The translations under genes and the position numbers were made by a program. From NCBI RefSeq assembly GCF_006788895.1, contig NZ_VFRA01000001.1, forward strand, positions 2,728,001 to 2,792,000: 64,000 nucleotides of DNA, written 5' to 3'. This document shows positions 8,142-16,962 of the stretch, piece after piece (position 1 is the first letter of the stretch; every line of letters begins with the position of its first letter). This DNA comes from Rhodoglobus vestalii (GTDB lineage: Bacteria > Actinomycetota > Actinomycetes > Actinomycetales > Microbacteriaceae). The notes beneath the pieces are model-generated. The model was not told the DNA's origin, searched no databases, and worked only from the letters and a program-made list of their open reading frames with translations.

Positions 8142-9527
8142 GTGGCTACGCCTAACCCCCTCGACGCCGTCATCAACCTCGCTAAGCGCCGAGGATTCGT
8201 CTTCCAATCGGGAGAGATTTATGGCGGCTCACGCTCAGCCTGGGACTACGGCCCGCTGGGAACCGCCCTCAAAGAGAACATCAAAAAACAGTGGTGGCAG
8301 ACCATTGTTCAGGGCCGCGACGACGTTGTTGGCATCGACTCGGCCGTCATCCTTCCCCGCAAAGTGTGGGAAGCATCCGGTCACGTAGAGGTATTCTCTG
8401 ACCCGCTCGTGGAATCGCTGCACACCCACAAGCGCTACCGTGCCGACCACCTACTTGAAGCGTACGAAGAGAAGCACGGGCATCCGCCGGCAAATGGGCT
8501 TGCTGACATTCGTGATCCCGACACCGGACAGCCGGGATCGTGGACCGAACCGCAAAACTTCTCCGGCCTCCTCAAGACCTTCCTTGGCCCCGTCGACAAC
8601 GAAGAGGGTCTGCATTACCTGCGCCCCGAGACTGCTCAGGGAATCTTCACCAACTTCGCCAACGTCATGGGCGCTGCACGCATGAAGCCGCCCTTCGGTA
8701 TTGGTCAGGTGGGCAAATCGTTCCGCAACGAAATCACGCCCGGCAACTTCATCTTCCGCACCCGTGAGTTTGAGCAGATGGAGATGGAATTCTTTGTCGA
8801 GCCCGGCACGGATGAGCAGTGGCACCAGTACTGGGTCGACGAGTCCATGCGGTGGTACACCGACCTCGGCATCAACCCCGATAACCTTCGCTTCTATGAG
8901 CATGAGCAAGAAAAGCTCTCGCACTACTCCAAGCGAACCGTGGATGTTGAGTATCGTTTCCGCTTCGCCGGTAGTGAATGGGGCGAGCTTATGGGTATCG
9001 CCAACCGCACCGACTTTGACCTGCGCACACACTCCGAAGCATCCGGTGCCGACCTGTCGTACTTCGATCAGGCCAAGGATGAGCGCTGGACACCCTACGT
9101 GATTGAGCCGGCGTTTGGCCTTACCCGCGCGCTTATGGCTTTCCTCATCGACGCGTATGCCGAAGACGAGGCTCCCAACGCTAAGGGCGGCATCGATAAG
9201 CGCACCGTGCTGCGCCTTGATCGCCGACTTTCGCCGGTGAAGGTTGCTGTTCTGCCGCTCTCGCGCAATGAACGCCTCTCGCCGCTGGCACGAAGTGTTG
9301 CCGCCGACCTGCGTAAGTACTGGAACGTGGACTTCGATGATGCTGGTGCCATCGGTCGTCGTTACCGTCGTCAAGATGAAATCGGCACGCCATTCTGTGT
9401 CACCGTCGACTTCGATTCGCTTGACGATGACGCTGTGACGATCCGTGAGCGCGATTCGATGGAACAGCAGCGCATCCCCCTTGAGGGACTGCGCGCCTAT
9501 CTCGCGCAGGAGCTCATCGGCTGCTAG
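8142..9527 (+). CDS. glyS: Glycyl-tRNA synthetase (class II, single-chain)
   Basis: It charges tRNA-Gly. The 461-aa length and sequence fit the homodimeric eukaryote-like bacterial form: [23 protein letters not shown] near the N-terminus, class II motif 2 ([28 protein letters not shown]), and motif 3 near [18 protein letters not shown], then the anticodon-binding domain ([11 protein letters not shown]...). The GTG start at 8142 is preceded by TTGGAG at 8131-8136. It stands alone, with repeats following directly after its stop codon. Confidence 0.96.
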   Translation: MATPNPLDAVINLAKRRGFVFQSGEIYGGSRSAWDYGPLGTALKENIKKQWWQTIVQGRDDVVGIDSAVILPRKVWEASGHVEVFSDPLVESLHTHKRYRADHLLEAYEEKHGHPPANGLADIRDPDTGQPGSWTEPQNFSGLLKTFLGPVDNEEGLHYLRPETAQGIFTNFANVMGAARMKPPFGIGQVGKSFRNEITPGNFIFRTREFEQMEMEFFVEPGTDEQWHQYWVDESMRWYTDLGINPDNLRFYEHEQEKLSHYSKRTVDVEYRFRFAGSEWGELMGIANRTDFDLRTHSEASGADLSYFDQAKDERWTPYVIEPAFGLTRALMAFLIDAYAEDEAPNAKGGIDKRTVLRLDRRLSPVKVAVLPLSRNERLSPLARSVAADLRKYWNVDFDDAGAIGRRYRRQDEIGTPFCVTVDFDSLDDDAVTIRERDSMEQQRIPLEGLRAYLAQELIGC

Positions 9528-9567
9528 TCGCCGCGCGGGGCCGCCAGCGTATTTCGCGGCGAGAGCC

Positions 9568-9678
9568 CCCCGCTCCGGCGGCGCTCCCGCTCCGGCGGCG
9601 CTTGCGCTCCCGCTCCCGCAGCGCTCCCGCTCCCGCAGCGCTCCCGCTCCCGCAGCGCTCCCGCTCCCGCAGCGCTCC
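9568..9678. repeat. GC-rich tandem repeat, 17-bp unit
   Basis: From 9604 to 9678 there are 4.4 copies of the 17-bp unit GCGCTCCCGCTCCCGCA; 9568-9603 holds diverged relatives (CTCCGGCGGCG). The array follows the glyS stop within 45 bp and ends next to palindromic element A. The 9528-9876 gap contains only this repeat, element A, and the upstream region of the nuclease gene. Confidence 0.9.
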
Positions 9679-9687
9679 ATGCTTCCA

Positions 9688-9779
9688 CGGAAATTCAGGA
9701 AATCGTGGGACTGTGCGCTGTTGGGTGCACCGAAGACGGTCAAACTCTCCCGCGACTCTGCCCATTTCCTGAATTTCCG
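9688..9779. repeat. Palindromic element A (16-bp perfect inverted arms)
   Basis: CGGAAATTCAGGAAAT at 9688-9703 is the exact reverse complement of 9764-9779; 60 nt lie between. A related element (B) occurs at 10741-10830 on the other side of the nuclease gene. No transposase is present inside. This resembles a miniature inverted-repeat or REP-like element rather than a terminator, as no T-tract follows. Confidence 0.85.
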
Positions 9780-9876
9780 AAGCTGGCAGCTACTCCACAG
9801 CCGTGGTGAAAGCCGCAAGTCCACCGATCACGGCTGCTTCCGATCGCCCACCGACACTCGCTGCGATGCTCTCGTT

Positions 9877-10767
9877 ATGGCAGACATTCAGGCGCTGGTT
9901 AACGAGTTGGGCGGTTTCGCGCAGAAGCGCCAGCTGGTGGCTCGGGGTGCGCGAGATTGGGACCTAACCCGGGCGGTGAGAGACGGCTCGGTAGCGAGAG
10001 CCCGCCAAGGTTGGTACACAACGATGGATCTTGGGTCCCGGCGAGTGAGAGCGGTTCGGGTCGGCGGACGGCTGACGGGGATATCCGCCATCGTCGATTG
10101 GGGCGGGTGGGTTCTCGGAGAGCACCTGCTTCACGTTTCTGTGCCGCAGAATGCGGCACGATTGCGCAGCCAGTGGAACCGACGAAAACCTATCGGAGCT
10201 AGCCGCGGGATCTGTGTGCATTGGGATCCGCCATCTACCAGCGAACGCGGATCCACTTGGCACGTCAGCTTGGCTGAGGCTCTTCGAAGAGTGGTCTCGG
10301 ATGAGGATCTCGAAACTGCGGTCGCTGCTATCGATTGGGCGCTGTATTCGAGACGCCTGGACACCTTCGGGCTTGAGCAGTTGATACTGAGCCTGCCCAG
10401 GCACAAGCGGTGGATTGAGTCGTGGGTGGATGGGCGTTCCGACAGCCTTCCCGAAAGCCTTGCACGCACGCGATTGAGGCTCGCTGGTCACCGCGTTGAA
10501 ATTCAGGTCGCCGTCGGAAATAAGCGAATCGACATGGTCATCGATGATGTGGTCGGGCTCGAGATTAACGGAAAGCGGTTTCACGCGGACACGTTCGAAG
10601 AAGACCACCTGAAAAGCATCCAGATCACGATCGCCGGTTTTCATGCCCTGAGCGTGAGCGCCAAAATGGTATTCACCCAGTGGGATCTCTTCTATCGGGC
10701 AGTCAGCGTGGCGCTGGCATCGCCGGCCTCGCGTCGCTCCGGAAATTCAGGACTTCCTGCTGGATGA
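9877..10767 (+). CDS. Orphan AbiEi-N/DUF559-like (Vsr-type) nuclease-domain protein
   Basis: The 296-aa protein starts with a winged-helix-like segment resembling AbiEi antitoxin N-termini (residues about 1-50: LVNELGGFAQKRQLVARGARDWDLTRAV, ARQGWY). It ends with a Vsr/DUF559-like PD-(D/E)XK domain (about 190-285: RTRLRLAGHRVEIQVAVGNK, RIDMVI with the first acid, GLEINGKRFH with the Glu). Proteins like this are common orphan genes in actinobacteria; no target or partner is established. ATG 9877 is chosen because upstream codons are repeat DNA. The last nine codons (10741-10767) lie inside palindromic element B. Neighbours are unrelated housekeeping genes, so this is probably a mobile or accessory cargo. 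Confidence 0.75.
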   Translation: MADIQALVNELGGFAQKRQLVARGARDWDLTRAVRDGSVARARQGWYTTMDLGSRRVRAVRVGGRLTGISAIVDWGGWVLGEHLLHVSVPQNAARLRSQWNRRKPIGASRGICVHWDPPSTSERGSTWHVSLAEALRRVVSDEDLETAVAAIDWALYSRRLDTFGLEQLILSLPRHKRWIESWVDGRSDSLPESLARTRLRLAGHRVEIQVAVGNKRIDMVIDDVVGLEINGKRFHADTFEEDHLKSIQITIAGFHALSVSAKMVFTQWDLFYRAVSVALASPASRRSGNSGLPAG

Positions 10768-10830
10768 GATTTGACACAGCCGGGATATGGCGGGTACCCA
10801 GCCAGCCTTTGTGCAAATTCCTGAATTTGC
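10741..10830. repeat. Palindromic element B, partner of element A
   Basis: GGAAATTCAGGA (10741-10752) pairs at 11 of 12 positions with TCCTGAATTTGC (10819-10830), 66 nt apart. The right arm is itself part of a near-perfect palindrome, GCAAATTC-CT-GAATTTGC (10813-10830). Element A in reverse orientation shares with B the arm, a TTTGAC about 20 nt inside, and a GGT..ACCCA stretch, so the two may be inverted copies. The left arm overlaps the 3' end of the nuclease gene. Confidence 0.75.
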
Positions 10831-10908
10831 AACTGGAACGAACGGGAACCGGCGAGGCGGGCGGTGGAGAGGCGGGAATACCTAGAGCTCAGGGCTGTTG
10901 AGGAGAGA

Positions 10909-11616
10909 GTGGATGACGCAACAGCAGAAGCAGCAACGGCAACCGAAGCGGAGCCGGAGAACGCGACACTGGGTGAGCCCGTGAAAGTCGACATCTGGTC
11001 TGATGTTCAGTGCCCATGGTGCTACATCGGAAAGCGGCGCTTCGAAGCTGCGGTTGAAAGCTCGGGAGTAGCGGTCGATATCGAGTACCACTCTTTTGAG
11101 CTGGCACCCGATACCCCGGTTGAGTATGAGGGCACCCCGACCCAGTTCCTGAGCGAACGCAAAGGTCTCCCGATGCCACAGGTAGAAGAGATGCTGACCC
11201 GCGTAACTGACATTGCCACGAGCCTGGGTCTCGACTATGACTACGAACATATTCATCAGACCAACACGGTGAAAGCGCACGAGCTTCTTCACTATGCGAA
11301 GGCCCACGGTCGTCAGCTGGAGATGAAAGAGCGCCTCCTCGAGGCCTACTTTGTGAAGACCGAGCATGTTGGAAGGGTCGACGATCTTGCCGACATTGCG
11401 GCATCCATTGGTTTTGATCGTGACGACGTTCTGCGTGTTCTCAACTCAAGCGAGTACCTGCCTGCCGTCAAAGCTGACATGGCCCTTGCCTGGGAATATG
11501 GCATTCAGGGCGTGCCGTTCTTTGTGATTGACGGCAAATATGGAGTTTCAGGCGCGCAAGAAAGCGAAACTTTCGCTAACGTTCTCACACAGGTACTTAC
11601 CGAAAGAGATGCGTAA
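10909..11616 (+). CDS. DsbA-family (FrnE-like) thiol oxidoreductase/isomerase
   Basis: This has the thioredoxin-fold DsbA/2-hydroxychromene-2-carboxylate isomerase architecture: VKVDIWSDVQCPWCYIGKRRFE with a CPWC active site, a helical insertion, and a cis-proline loop GIQGVPFFVIDGKYGVSGAQ. No signal peptide is visible, so it acts in the cytoplasm, as FrnE-type proteins do. The start is unclear: GTG 10909 (235 aa) has GAGGAG only 3-4 nt upstream, whereas GTG 10981 gives the core domain only. The same ribosome site is better placed for ATG 10913 in another frame, which would make a 23-codon basic peptide ending GTGA over GTG 10981. Confidence 0.88.
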   Translation: MDDATAEAATATEAEPENATLGEPVKVDIWSDVQCPWCYIGKRRFEAAVESSGVAVDIEYHSFELAPDTPVEYEGTPTQFLSERKGLPMPQVEEMLTRVTDIATSLGLDYDYEHIHQTNTVKAHELLHYAKAHGRQLEMKERLLEAYFVKTEHVGRVDDLADIAASIGFDRDDVLRVLNSSEYLPAVKADMALAWEYGIQGVPFFVIDGKYGVSGAQESETFANVLTQVLTERDA

Positions 11617-11619
11617 CCC

Positions 11620-11769
11620 ATGGACGCCGCTACAAAGCCGATCCCGACCCTTGCCCTTCAACAGGTCGGCGACCCCAATGTGGGGCTCTGCGAGGGTGAC
11701 GCGTGCCTCGTTGACGACCATCACTCGCAGGCCTTCGTGAACCGTCAAATCGATGAGGGCCTCGTCTAG
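11620..11769 (+). CDS. Small hypothetical protein (49 aa) with two cysteines
   Basis: A 49-codon frame begins four bases after the stop of the FrnE-like gene and reads as a compact acidic protein with a VGLCEGDACLVDD core holding a C-x4-C pair. Position and coding-like composition support a real co-transcribed gene; the function is unknown. The cysteine pair next to a thiol oxidoreductase gene may be meaningful. It is followed by about 90 bp of C-rich sequence with two CCCTGCAGCA repeats and no gene. Confidence 0.5.
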   Translation: MDAATKPIPTLALQQVGDPNVGLCEGDACLVDDHHSQAFVNRQIDEGLV

Positions 11770-11860
11770 AGCCGACTGAGGTCTGTCGCGTCAGCCGCGC
11801 CCTGCAGCATCAGGCACTGCAGCACCGCGCCCAGCAGCGCCAAGCCCTGCAGCACGATAC

Positions 11861-12301
11861 CTAGCCGACAAAGCCGCGGTTAGACCACTCGATAATCTCT
11901 TCGGCGCTAGCGCCAAGGGGGGCCTCGCGTGCCACGCGCGGCGGAACCTTGGTGAGCGCCACTGTTGTGGGGCGCGCCGGCAGTGATGCATGATGCCCTT
12001 CGGGAGCAGCGAATCGTTTATTGATGAGCGCTCCGGCTATGGCACCGACCCCAAATCCGAACGGTAGCGACAGCAGGTACACGGTGGGGTCTAATTGTGC
12101 TGCTGTACCGAGCGCCAGAGTTATGGCAACGCCGGCAACGGCTCCGATCGCGATGGCAATCCACCAGCGCTGAAGTTTTGCGTTTGAGGCATCCCACGCT
12201 CGTTGAGTGCGAAGTTGAGCGATCGCGTTGTCACGGTCCGCCATGCTCACCCAGGTGTGGCCTTCGAAGCGAAAGACGTTGGGGTGATTGTCGATTGCCA
12301 T
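11861..12301 (-). CDS. Hypothetical two-helix membrane protein
   Basis: This 146-aa protein has an N-terminal soluble stretch (FRFEGHTWVSMADRDNAIAQL), two hydrophobic segments at about residues 47-67 (WWIAIAIGAVAGVAITLALG) and 75-93 (VYLLSLPFGFGVGAIAGALI), and a polar C-terminal tail ending in EEIIEWSNRGFVG. I do not recognise a named family. ATG 12301 faces away from dus across a 128-bp gap containing a GGGAG-C-CTCCC hairpin. It has no ribosome site of note. Confidence 0.7.
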   Translation of the reverse strand: MAIDNHPNVFRFEGHTWVSMADRDNAIAQLRTQRAWDASNAKLQRWWIAIAIGAVAGVAITLALGTAAQLDPTVYLLSLPFGFGVGAIAGALINKRFAAPEGHHASLPARPTTVALTKVPPRVAREAPLGASAEEIIEWSNRGFVG

Positions 12302-12417
12302 CAGTTGCCCTGCCTGCTCCGCACAATTTTGGCCGTCACGACCCGGCGAGGGAGTCTGGTTTCTAACGGCAATGGGAGCCTCCCGGTAGGGGCGGCGCTG
12401 TTTGAGGCGCGCCGTGG

Positions 12418-12432
12418 GACAATCAGTCTGTG
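12418..12432 (+). promoter_or_regulatory. Leaderless -10 box of dus
   Basis: GACAAT (12418-12423) sits 6 nt before GTG 12430 with no ribosome binding site between, predicting a transcript that begins at or next to the start codon. Confidence 0.5.
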
Positions 12433-13596
12433 ACTATTCTTGCCCCTGCTGACCCGCGTGTCGCGCCACCGCTGTCGATCGGACGACTTGATCTCGATGT
12501 TCCGGTCGTTTTGGCACCCATGGCGGGGATCACGAACACCGCTTTTCGCCGCCTGTGCCGCGAGTACGGCGCTGGCCTGTATGTCAGCGAAATGATCACG
12601 AGCCGAGCGCTGGTTGAGCGCACACCGGAGAGTATGCGCCTGATCACGCACCATGAGTCGGAGACGACTCGCAGCATCCAGCTTTATGGCGTTGACCCCA
12701 CGACGGTTGCTGAGGCGGTGACGATGTTGGTGGCGGAAGACCGCGCTGATCACATTGATTTGAATTTTGGATGCCCGGTGCCCAAAGTTACTCGCAAGGG
12801 TGGGGGTGCGGCGCTTCCGTGGAAGATCGATCTCTTTCGCAACATTGTGGAGGGTGCTGTCAAGGCCGCCGGTGATGTTCCGCTGACGATCAAAATGCGC
12901 AAGGGTATTGACTCCGATCACCTCACCTATCTGGAGGCGGCTCGGGTGGCTTCCGGTGCCGGCGCTGCCAGCATCGCCCTGCACGCGCGCACCGCCGCCG
13001 AGTTCTATTCGGGCACTGCTGACTGGTCGGCGATCGAGAAGCTCAAGAACACCATCACCGATACGCCCATTTTGGGCAACGGAGACATTTGGAGTGCAGC
13101 GGATGCGCTGCGCATGGTCGATGAGACCGGATGCGATGGTGTTGTGGTCGGCCGCGGTTGCCTTGGTCGTCCTTGGCTTTTTGGTGACCTCGCCGCCGCT
13201 TTCCGTGGCGAAACCCTTAAGGCGGAGCCCAGCCTTGGCGAGGTGGCGGCCGCTTTCAAGCGGCACGCAGAGTTGCTCGTTGAGTTTTTTGGTGAGGAGG
13301 ATCGTGCTTGCCGCGACATCCGTAAACATGTTGCATGGTATTTCAAGGGGTATGCGGTTGGTGGTGGGCTGCGTGCGGCGATGGCCACGGTGCAGTCTCT
13401 TGCGCAGCTTGATGATCTGCTTGGCCAGTTGGATGGGGATCAGCAGTATCCGGGTGCGGATGCGGAGGGTCAGCGCGGTCGCGCGGGAACCCCGAAGAGG
13501 CCGTCGCTTCCGCAGGGGTGGCTCGATAGCCGCGAATTGCAGGAGACTCATCGCAGCGAGCTCAATCAGGCAGAACTGAGCACCAGTGGAGGCTAG
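12430..13596 (+). CDS. dus: tRNA-dihydrouridine synthase
   Basis: This FMN enzyme reduces uridine to dihydrouridine in tRNA D-loops. The 388-aa protein begins with VVLAPMAGITNTAFRRLCRE, has the HIDLNFGCPVPKVTRKGGGAAL motif containing the catalytic cysteine of the family, MRKGID, HARTAAEFYSG, and NGDIWSAADA with GCDGVVVGRGCLGRPWLF. It is of the NifR3/DusB-like actinobacterial type. The GTG start appears leaderless. The gene overlaps dgt by 11 bp, so the two are co-transcribed. Confidence 0.94.
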   Translation: MTILAPADPRVAPPLSIGRLDLDVPVVLAPMAGITNTAFRRLCREYGAGLYVSEMITSRALVERTPESMRLITHHESETTRSIQLYGVDPTTVAEAVTMLVAEDRADHIDLNFGCPVPKVTRKGGGAALPWKIDLFRNIVEGAVKAAGDVPLTIKMRKGIDSDHLTYLEAARVASGAGAASIALHARTAAEFYSGTADWSAIEKLKNTITDTPILGNGDIWSAADALRMVDETGCDGVVVGRGCLGRPWLFGDLAAAFRGETLKAEPSLGEVAAAFKRHAELLVEFFGEEDRACRDIRKHVAWYFKGYAVGGGLRAAMATVQSLAQLDDLLGQLDGDQQYPGADAEGQRGRAGTPKRPSLPQGWLDSRELQETHRSELNQAELSTSGG

Positions 13597-14830
13597 GGGA
13601 TATTCGGAGGCCGATAGCGAACGATGGTTGCCCGAGCAGCATTCGAGTCGGCGTAGTGACTTTGCGCGGGATCGTGCGCGCGTGCTGCATTCGAGTGCGC
13701 TTCGCCGTCTTGCGGCCAAAACTCAGGTGCTCAGCCCGACAATGGGCGCAGATTTTGCTCGCACTAGGCTGACGCATTCGCTTGAGGTGGCGCAGGTCGG
13801 GCGTGAGTTGGCTGACAGCTTGGGGCTTGACCCCGATGTGGTTGACACCGCGTGTTTGTCTCACGATCTTGGGCATCCGCCGTTTGGGCACAATGGCGAA
13901 CGCGCTCTCAACGAGTGGGCGGCTGATATTGGGGGTTTCGAGGGCAACGCGCAGACGCTGCGCATTCTGACCCGTATCGAGCCAAAAGTTTTCGGTTGCG
14001 ATGGGGTGAGCTTCGGCCTGAACCTGACGCGTGCCAGCCTGGATGCGAGCACTAAGTATCCGTGGCCGAGCGCTCAGGGAATCCTTGATCCGAGCGGTCG
14101 CAGCAAGTATGGTTTTTTTGACGACGATATGGCAGCTTTCGAGTGGTTGCGGGCCGGGGCCCCTGACCGCCAGCGCTGCATCGAAGCTCAGGTGATGGAT
14201 CTCTCTGACGACATCGCCTATTCGGTTCACGATTTCGAGGATGCCATTGTTGGCGATTTCATTGATGTCACTGCGCTTGGTGCCCGCGTTAATCATGATG
14301 ATCTTGTGGATTCGATGTTTGAGTGGATTGGCGGCGAATTCACTCACGACCAACTCATTGCCGCCTTTGACCGTCTCGATCTCCTCGAACAGTGGATTGA
14401 CCGGTGGGATGGGAGCCGTGCGGCACATGGGCGACTCAAGAATCTTACGAGTCAACTCATCGGTCGTTTTGCGGGGGCCGCGGTTCAGGCCACTCGTGAG
14501 GCCCATGCCACTGATGCGCTGGCGCGTTTTGGGGGGAGCTTGATCGTGCCGCACGAGATTCAGGCGGAGATCGCGGTGCTGAAGGGCATTGTTGCTGCCT
14601 TCGTGATGTCTATTAACGCGCGTCGTCCGATTTACCGGCAGCAGCAAGATGTGCTCACCGAGCTTGCTGATGTGTTGTTGTGGACGGCTCCGCGCAACCT
14701 CGATTCGGGATTCCAATCCGATTGGGATGCTGCCGTGACTGATCCTCAGCGCAAACGTGCGGTGGTCGATCAGGTGGCCAGTCTGACCGATCAGTCGGCG
14801 ATCGCCTGGCATACACGACTGGTTGGCTAG
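13586..14830 (+). CDS. dgt: Deoxyguanosinetriphosphate triphosphohydrolase-like protein
   Basis: This HD-domain dNTP hydrolase releases tripolyphosphate from dNTPs. In 414 residues it shows RTRLTHSLEVAQVGRELA with the first metal His, the HD pair in CLSHDLGHPPFGHNGE, and VMDLSDDIAYSVHDFEDA with the fourth metal ligand, all as in the Dgt family. GTG 13586 lies inside the end of dus. dnaG follows 32 bp later, a common dus-dgt-dnaG order in actinobacteria that links nucleotide pool control to replication. Confidence 0.93.
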   Translation: MEARGYSEADSERWLPEQHSSRRSDFARDRARVLHSSALRRLAAKTQVLSPTMGADFARTRLTHSLEVAQVGRELADSLGLDPDVVDTACLSHDLGHPPFGHNGERALNEWAADIGGFEGNAQTLRILTRIEPKVFGCDGVSFGLNLTRASLDASTKYPWPSAQGILDPSGRSKYGFFDDDMAAFEWLRAGAPDRQRCIEAQVMDLSDDIAYSVHDFEDAIVGDFIDVTALGARVNHDDLVDSMFEWIGGEFTHDQLIAAFDRLDLLEQWIDRWDGSRAAHGRLKNLTSQLIGRFAGAAVQATREAHATDALARFGGSLIVPHEIQAEIAVLKGIVAAFVMSINARRPIYRQQQDVLTELADVLLWTAPRNLDSGFQSDWDAAVTDPQRKRAVVDQVASLTDQSAIAWHTRLVG

Positions 14831-14849
14831 AGTCACCGGCCGGTGAGCC

Positions 14850-14865
14850 TACAATTACGATTGTG
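14850..14865 (+). promoter_or_regulatory. Leaderless -10 box of dnaG
   Basis: TACAAT (14850-14855) is 7 nt upstream of GTG 14863 with no ribosome site, so dnaG can be transcribed from its own leaderless promoter inside the dus-dgt-dnaG cluster. Confidence 0.5.
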
Positions 14866-16800
14866 GCTGGCCTGATTCGACGAAGCGATATTGACGAGGT
14901 GCGTTCGCGCACCAACCTCGCCGATATTGTGGGCGACTATGTTGCCCTCAAGAGCGCGGGCTCTGGGTCGATGAAGGGGCTGTGTCCGTTTCACGAAGAG
15001 CGCAGTCCTAGCTTCCATGTGCGGCCTCAGGTCGGTTTTTACCACTGTTTTGGTTGCGGTGAGGGCGGTGATGTTTTCACGTTCTTGCAGCGGATGGATC
15101 ACGTCTCATTCTCTGAAGCTGTTGAGCGTCTTGCGGGGCGCATTAGCTACGAGCTGCATTACGAAGATGGTGGGGCAGCGACCGACCATGGCAACCGCGC
15201 CCGAATTTTGGCAGCGAATCAGGCGGCATCCGACTTCTTTGTTGCCCAGTTGGCGACTCCTGAAGCCGAACCGGGGCGCAACTTTTTGGGGGAGCGCGGT
15301 TTCGACCAGTCTGCTGCCGAGCGTTTCGTTATCGGGTTTGCGCCGCGTGGCGGTGCGCTCACTCGGCACCTCAGCACTCTGGGTTTCACGTCAGATGAAC
15401 TGGTGATCGCTGGGTTGATCGGCAAGGGGGAGCGCGGCGACTTTTATGACCGTTTCCGGGGGCGGCTGGTGTGGCCGATCCGGGATGTTACGGGGCAAAC
15501 ACTCGGTTTTGGTGCGCGACGGTTGCTCGATGATGACAAGGGCCCCAAGTACCTTAATACGCCGGAAACTCCCGTTTACCACAAGAGCCAAGTGTTGTAC
15601 GGGCTCGATCTCGCTAAGAAGGACATTTCGCGCGGCAAACAGATTGTTGTTGTTGAGGGGTATACGGATGTCATGGCTTGCCATCTTGCCGGCGTCACGA
15701 CGGCGGTTGCGACCTGTGGCACCGCGTTTGGGGTGGACCACATCAAGATTGTTAGACGGATGATCGGCGACTATGACAACGCTGATACCACCGCCACCGG
15801 CGAAGTTATTTTTACGTTCGATCCGGATGAGGCGGGCCAGAATGCCGCCAATCGTGCGTTCGCTGAGGAGCACCGTTTCGCCGCGCAAACTTTTGTTGCG
15901 GTGGCCCCCGACGGTCTCGATCCGTGCGATTTGCGGCTCAAGAAGGGTGACGGTGCTGTTCGGCGGCTCGTCAGCACCCGCAAGCCCATGTTTGAGTTCA
16001 AGATTCGTCGAGAGCTGGCTGTGCACGATCTGGAGACTGTTGAGGGTCGGGTGGCTGCTCTTCGCGCGGCGGCGCCGGTGGTTGCGGGCATTCGTGACCA
16101 GGCGCTCGGAATCGGGTATGTGCGCAGTGTTGCGGGCTGGCTGGGGATGGATCCTTCCGATGTTCAGAGTGCGGTGACTTCGGCCAAACGTCAGGTGCCC
16201 GCAAGCTCTCACGCTCCGACGTCTTCGTCGGCCGGTTCTGGTGCGGGTTCGGGTATGCGTTCAGGCTCCGAGTCTGGCGGCGGGAGTGGCTCCGGTGGCG
16301 CGGTGACGGAAGTGCCAGAACAGCGCGGTCCTTCGATCATGAGCCTCAAGACTGACGCAACGACGCGCCTTGAGCGCGACGCCCTCATGGCGGTGTTGCA
16401 GCATCCGGATATTGTCGGTGACGAGCTCATCCAGAAGCTCACGCAAATCTCGTTTGCTGACAGCACCCTGTCGGTTGTTCGCGATGCGATTGCGTCCCAG
16501 GTTGAGCGCGCACTGCTCCCCGGGTGGGCCTCGGCGGTCGCCGATGAGGTGCCGCAGTCGTTCGCCACTTTCGTGAAGCAATTGAGCGTCGCCCCCATTC
16601 CTGAGCGCGAAGATCGCATTCCTGTCTACTGCGTTCAGGTAACCACTGACCTTGTTGAGCGCGATCTGCTTCGACAGAAGCGTGAGCTACTGGGGGTGCT
16701 TCAGCGCATGGACCGGGAGAGTGATCCTGCCGTTTACGTTCAAACTCAGCGCGATCTGATGAGGATTGAGGCTGAGCGCCGAGCACTTCGCGACGATTAG
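14863..16800 (+). CDS. dnaG: DNA primase DnaG
   Basis: It makes RNA primers for replication. The 645-aa protein has an N-terminal zinc finger (C41, H44, C62, C65 in CPFH...YHCFGC), the RNA polymerase domain with FGARRLLDDDKGPKYLNTPETP, the TOPRIM acids in VVEGYTDVMA and FTFDPDEAGQNA, and a C-terminal helicase-binding region. A Ser/Gly-rich low-complexity linker (about residues 446-485) separates the core from the C-terminal domain, as is usual in actinobacteria. Confidence 0.97.
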   Translation: MAGLIRRSDIDEVRSRTNLADIVGDYVALKSAGSGSMKGLCPFHEERSPSFHVRPQVGFYHCFGCGEGGDVFTFLQRMDHVSFSEAVERLAGRISYELHYEDGGAATDHGNRARILAANQAASDFFVAQLATPEAEPGRNFLGERGFDQSAAERFVIGFAPRGGALTRHLSTLGFTSDELVIAGLIGKGERGDFYDRFRGRLVWPIRDVTGQTLGFGARRLLDDDKGPKYLNTPETPVYHKSQVLYGLDLAKKDISRGKQIVVVEGYTDVMACHLAGVTTAVATCGTAFGVDHIKIVRRMIGDYDNADTTATGEVIFTFDPDEAGQNAANRAFAEEHRFAAQTFVAVAPDGLDPCDLRLKKGDGAVRRLVSTRKPMFEFKIRRELAVHDLETVEGRVAALRAAAPVVAGIRDQALGIGYVRSVAGWLGMDPSDVQSAVTSAKRQVPASSHAPTSSSAGSGAGSGMRSGSESGGGSGSGGAVTEVPEQRGPSIMSLKTDATTRLERDALMAVLQHPDIVGDELIQKLTQISFADSTLSVVRDAIASQVERALLPGWASAVADEVPQSFATFVKQLSVAPIPEREDRIPVYCVQVTTDLVERDLLRQKRELLGVLQRMDRESDPAVYVQTQRDLMRIEAERRALRDD

Positions 16801-16962
16801 TTGTTCTCCCCACTTCGTTGCGTTCGTGTAAACATCGATCATTAGGATGCCAACAACCTAGATGTTGCGGCTCACTATGTGTTAGGACTGAGGAATTAGG
16901 ATGCGCGGCGCCCACAAAGCGTCGTCGCATTTTCTGCACGTAATAGGAAGAGGTGGACGGAT

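Noticed and set aside
8451..9824. 457-codon minus-strand open frame opposite glyS
   Set aside because: It is the antisense of a clear glycyl-tRNA synthetase and runs into the GC-rich repeat; such long antisense frames are normal in high-GC DNA.
12301..13719. 472-codon minus-strand open frame over dus
   Set aside because: Antisense shadow of dus, which has all its family motifs; no ribosome site or domain on the minus strand.
13562..14836. 424-codon minus-strand open frame over dgt
   Set aside because: Shadow of dgt; its protein is Arg/His/Pro-rich with no recognisable domain.
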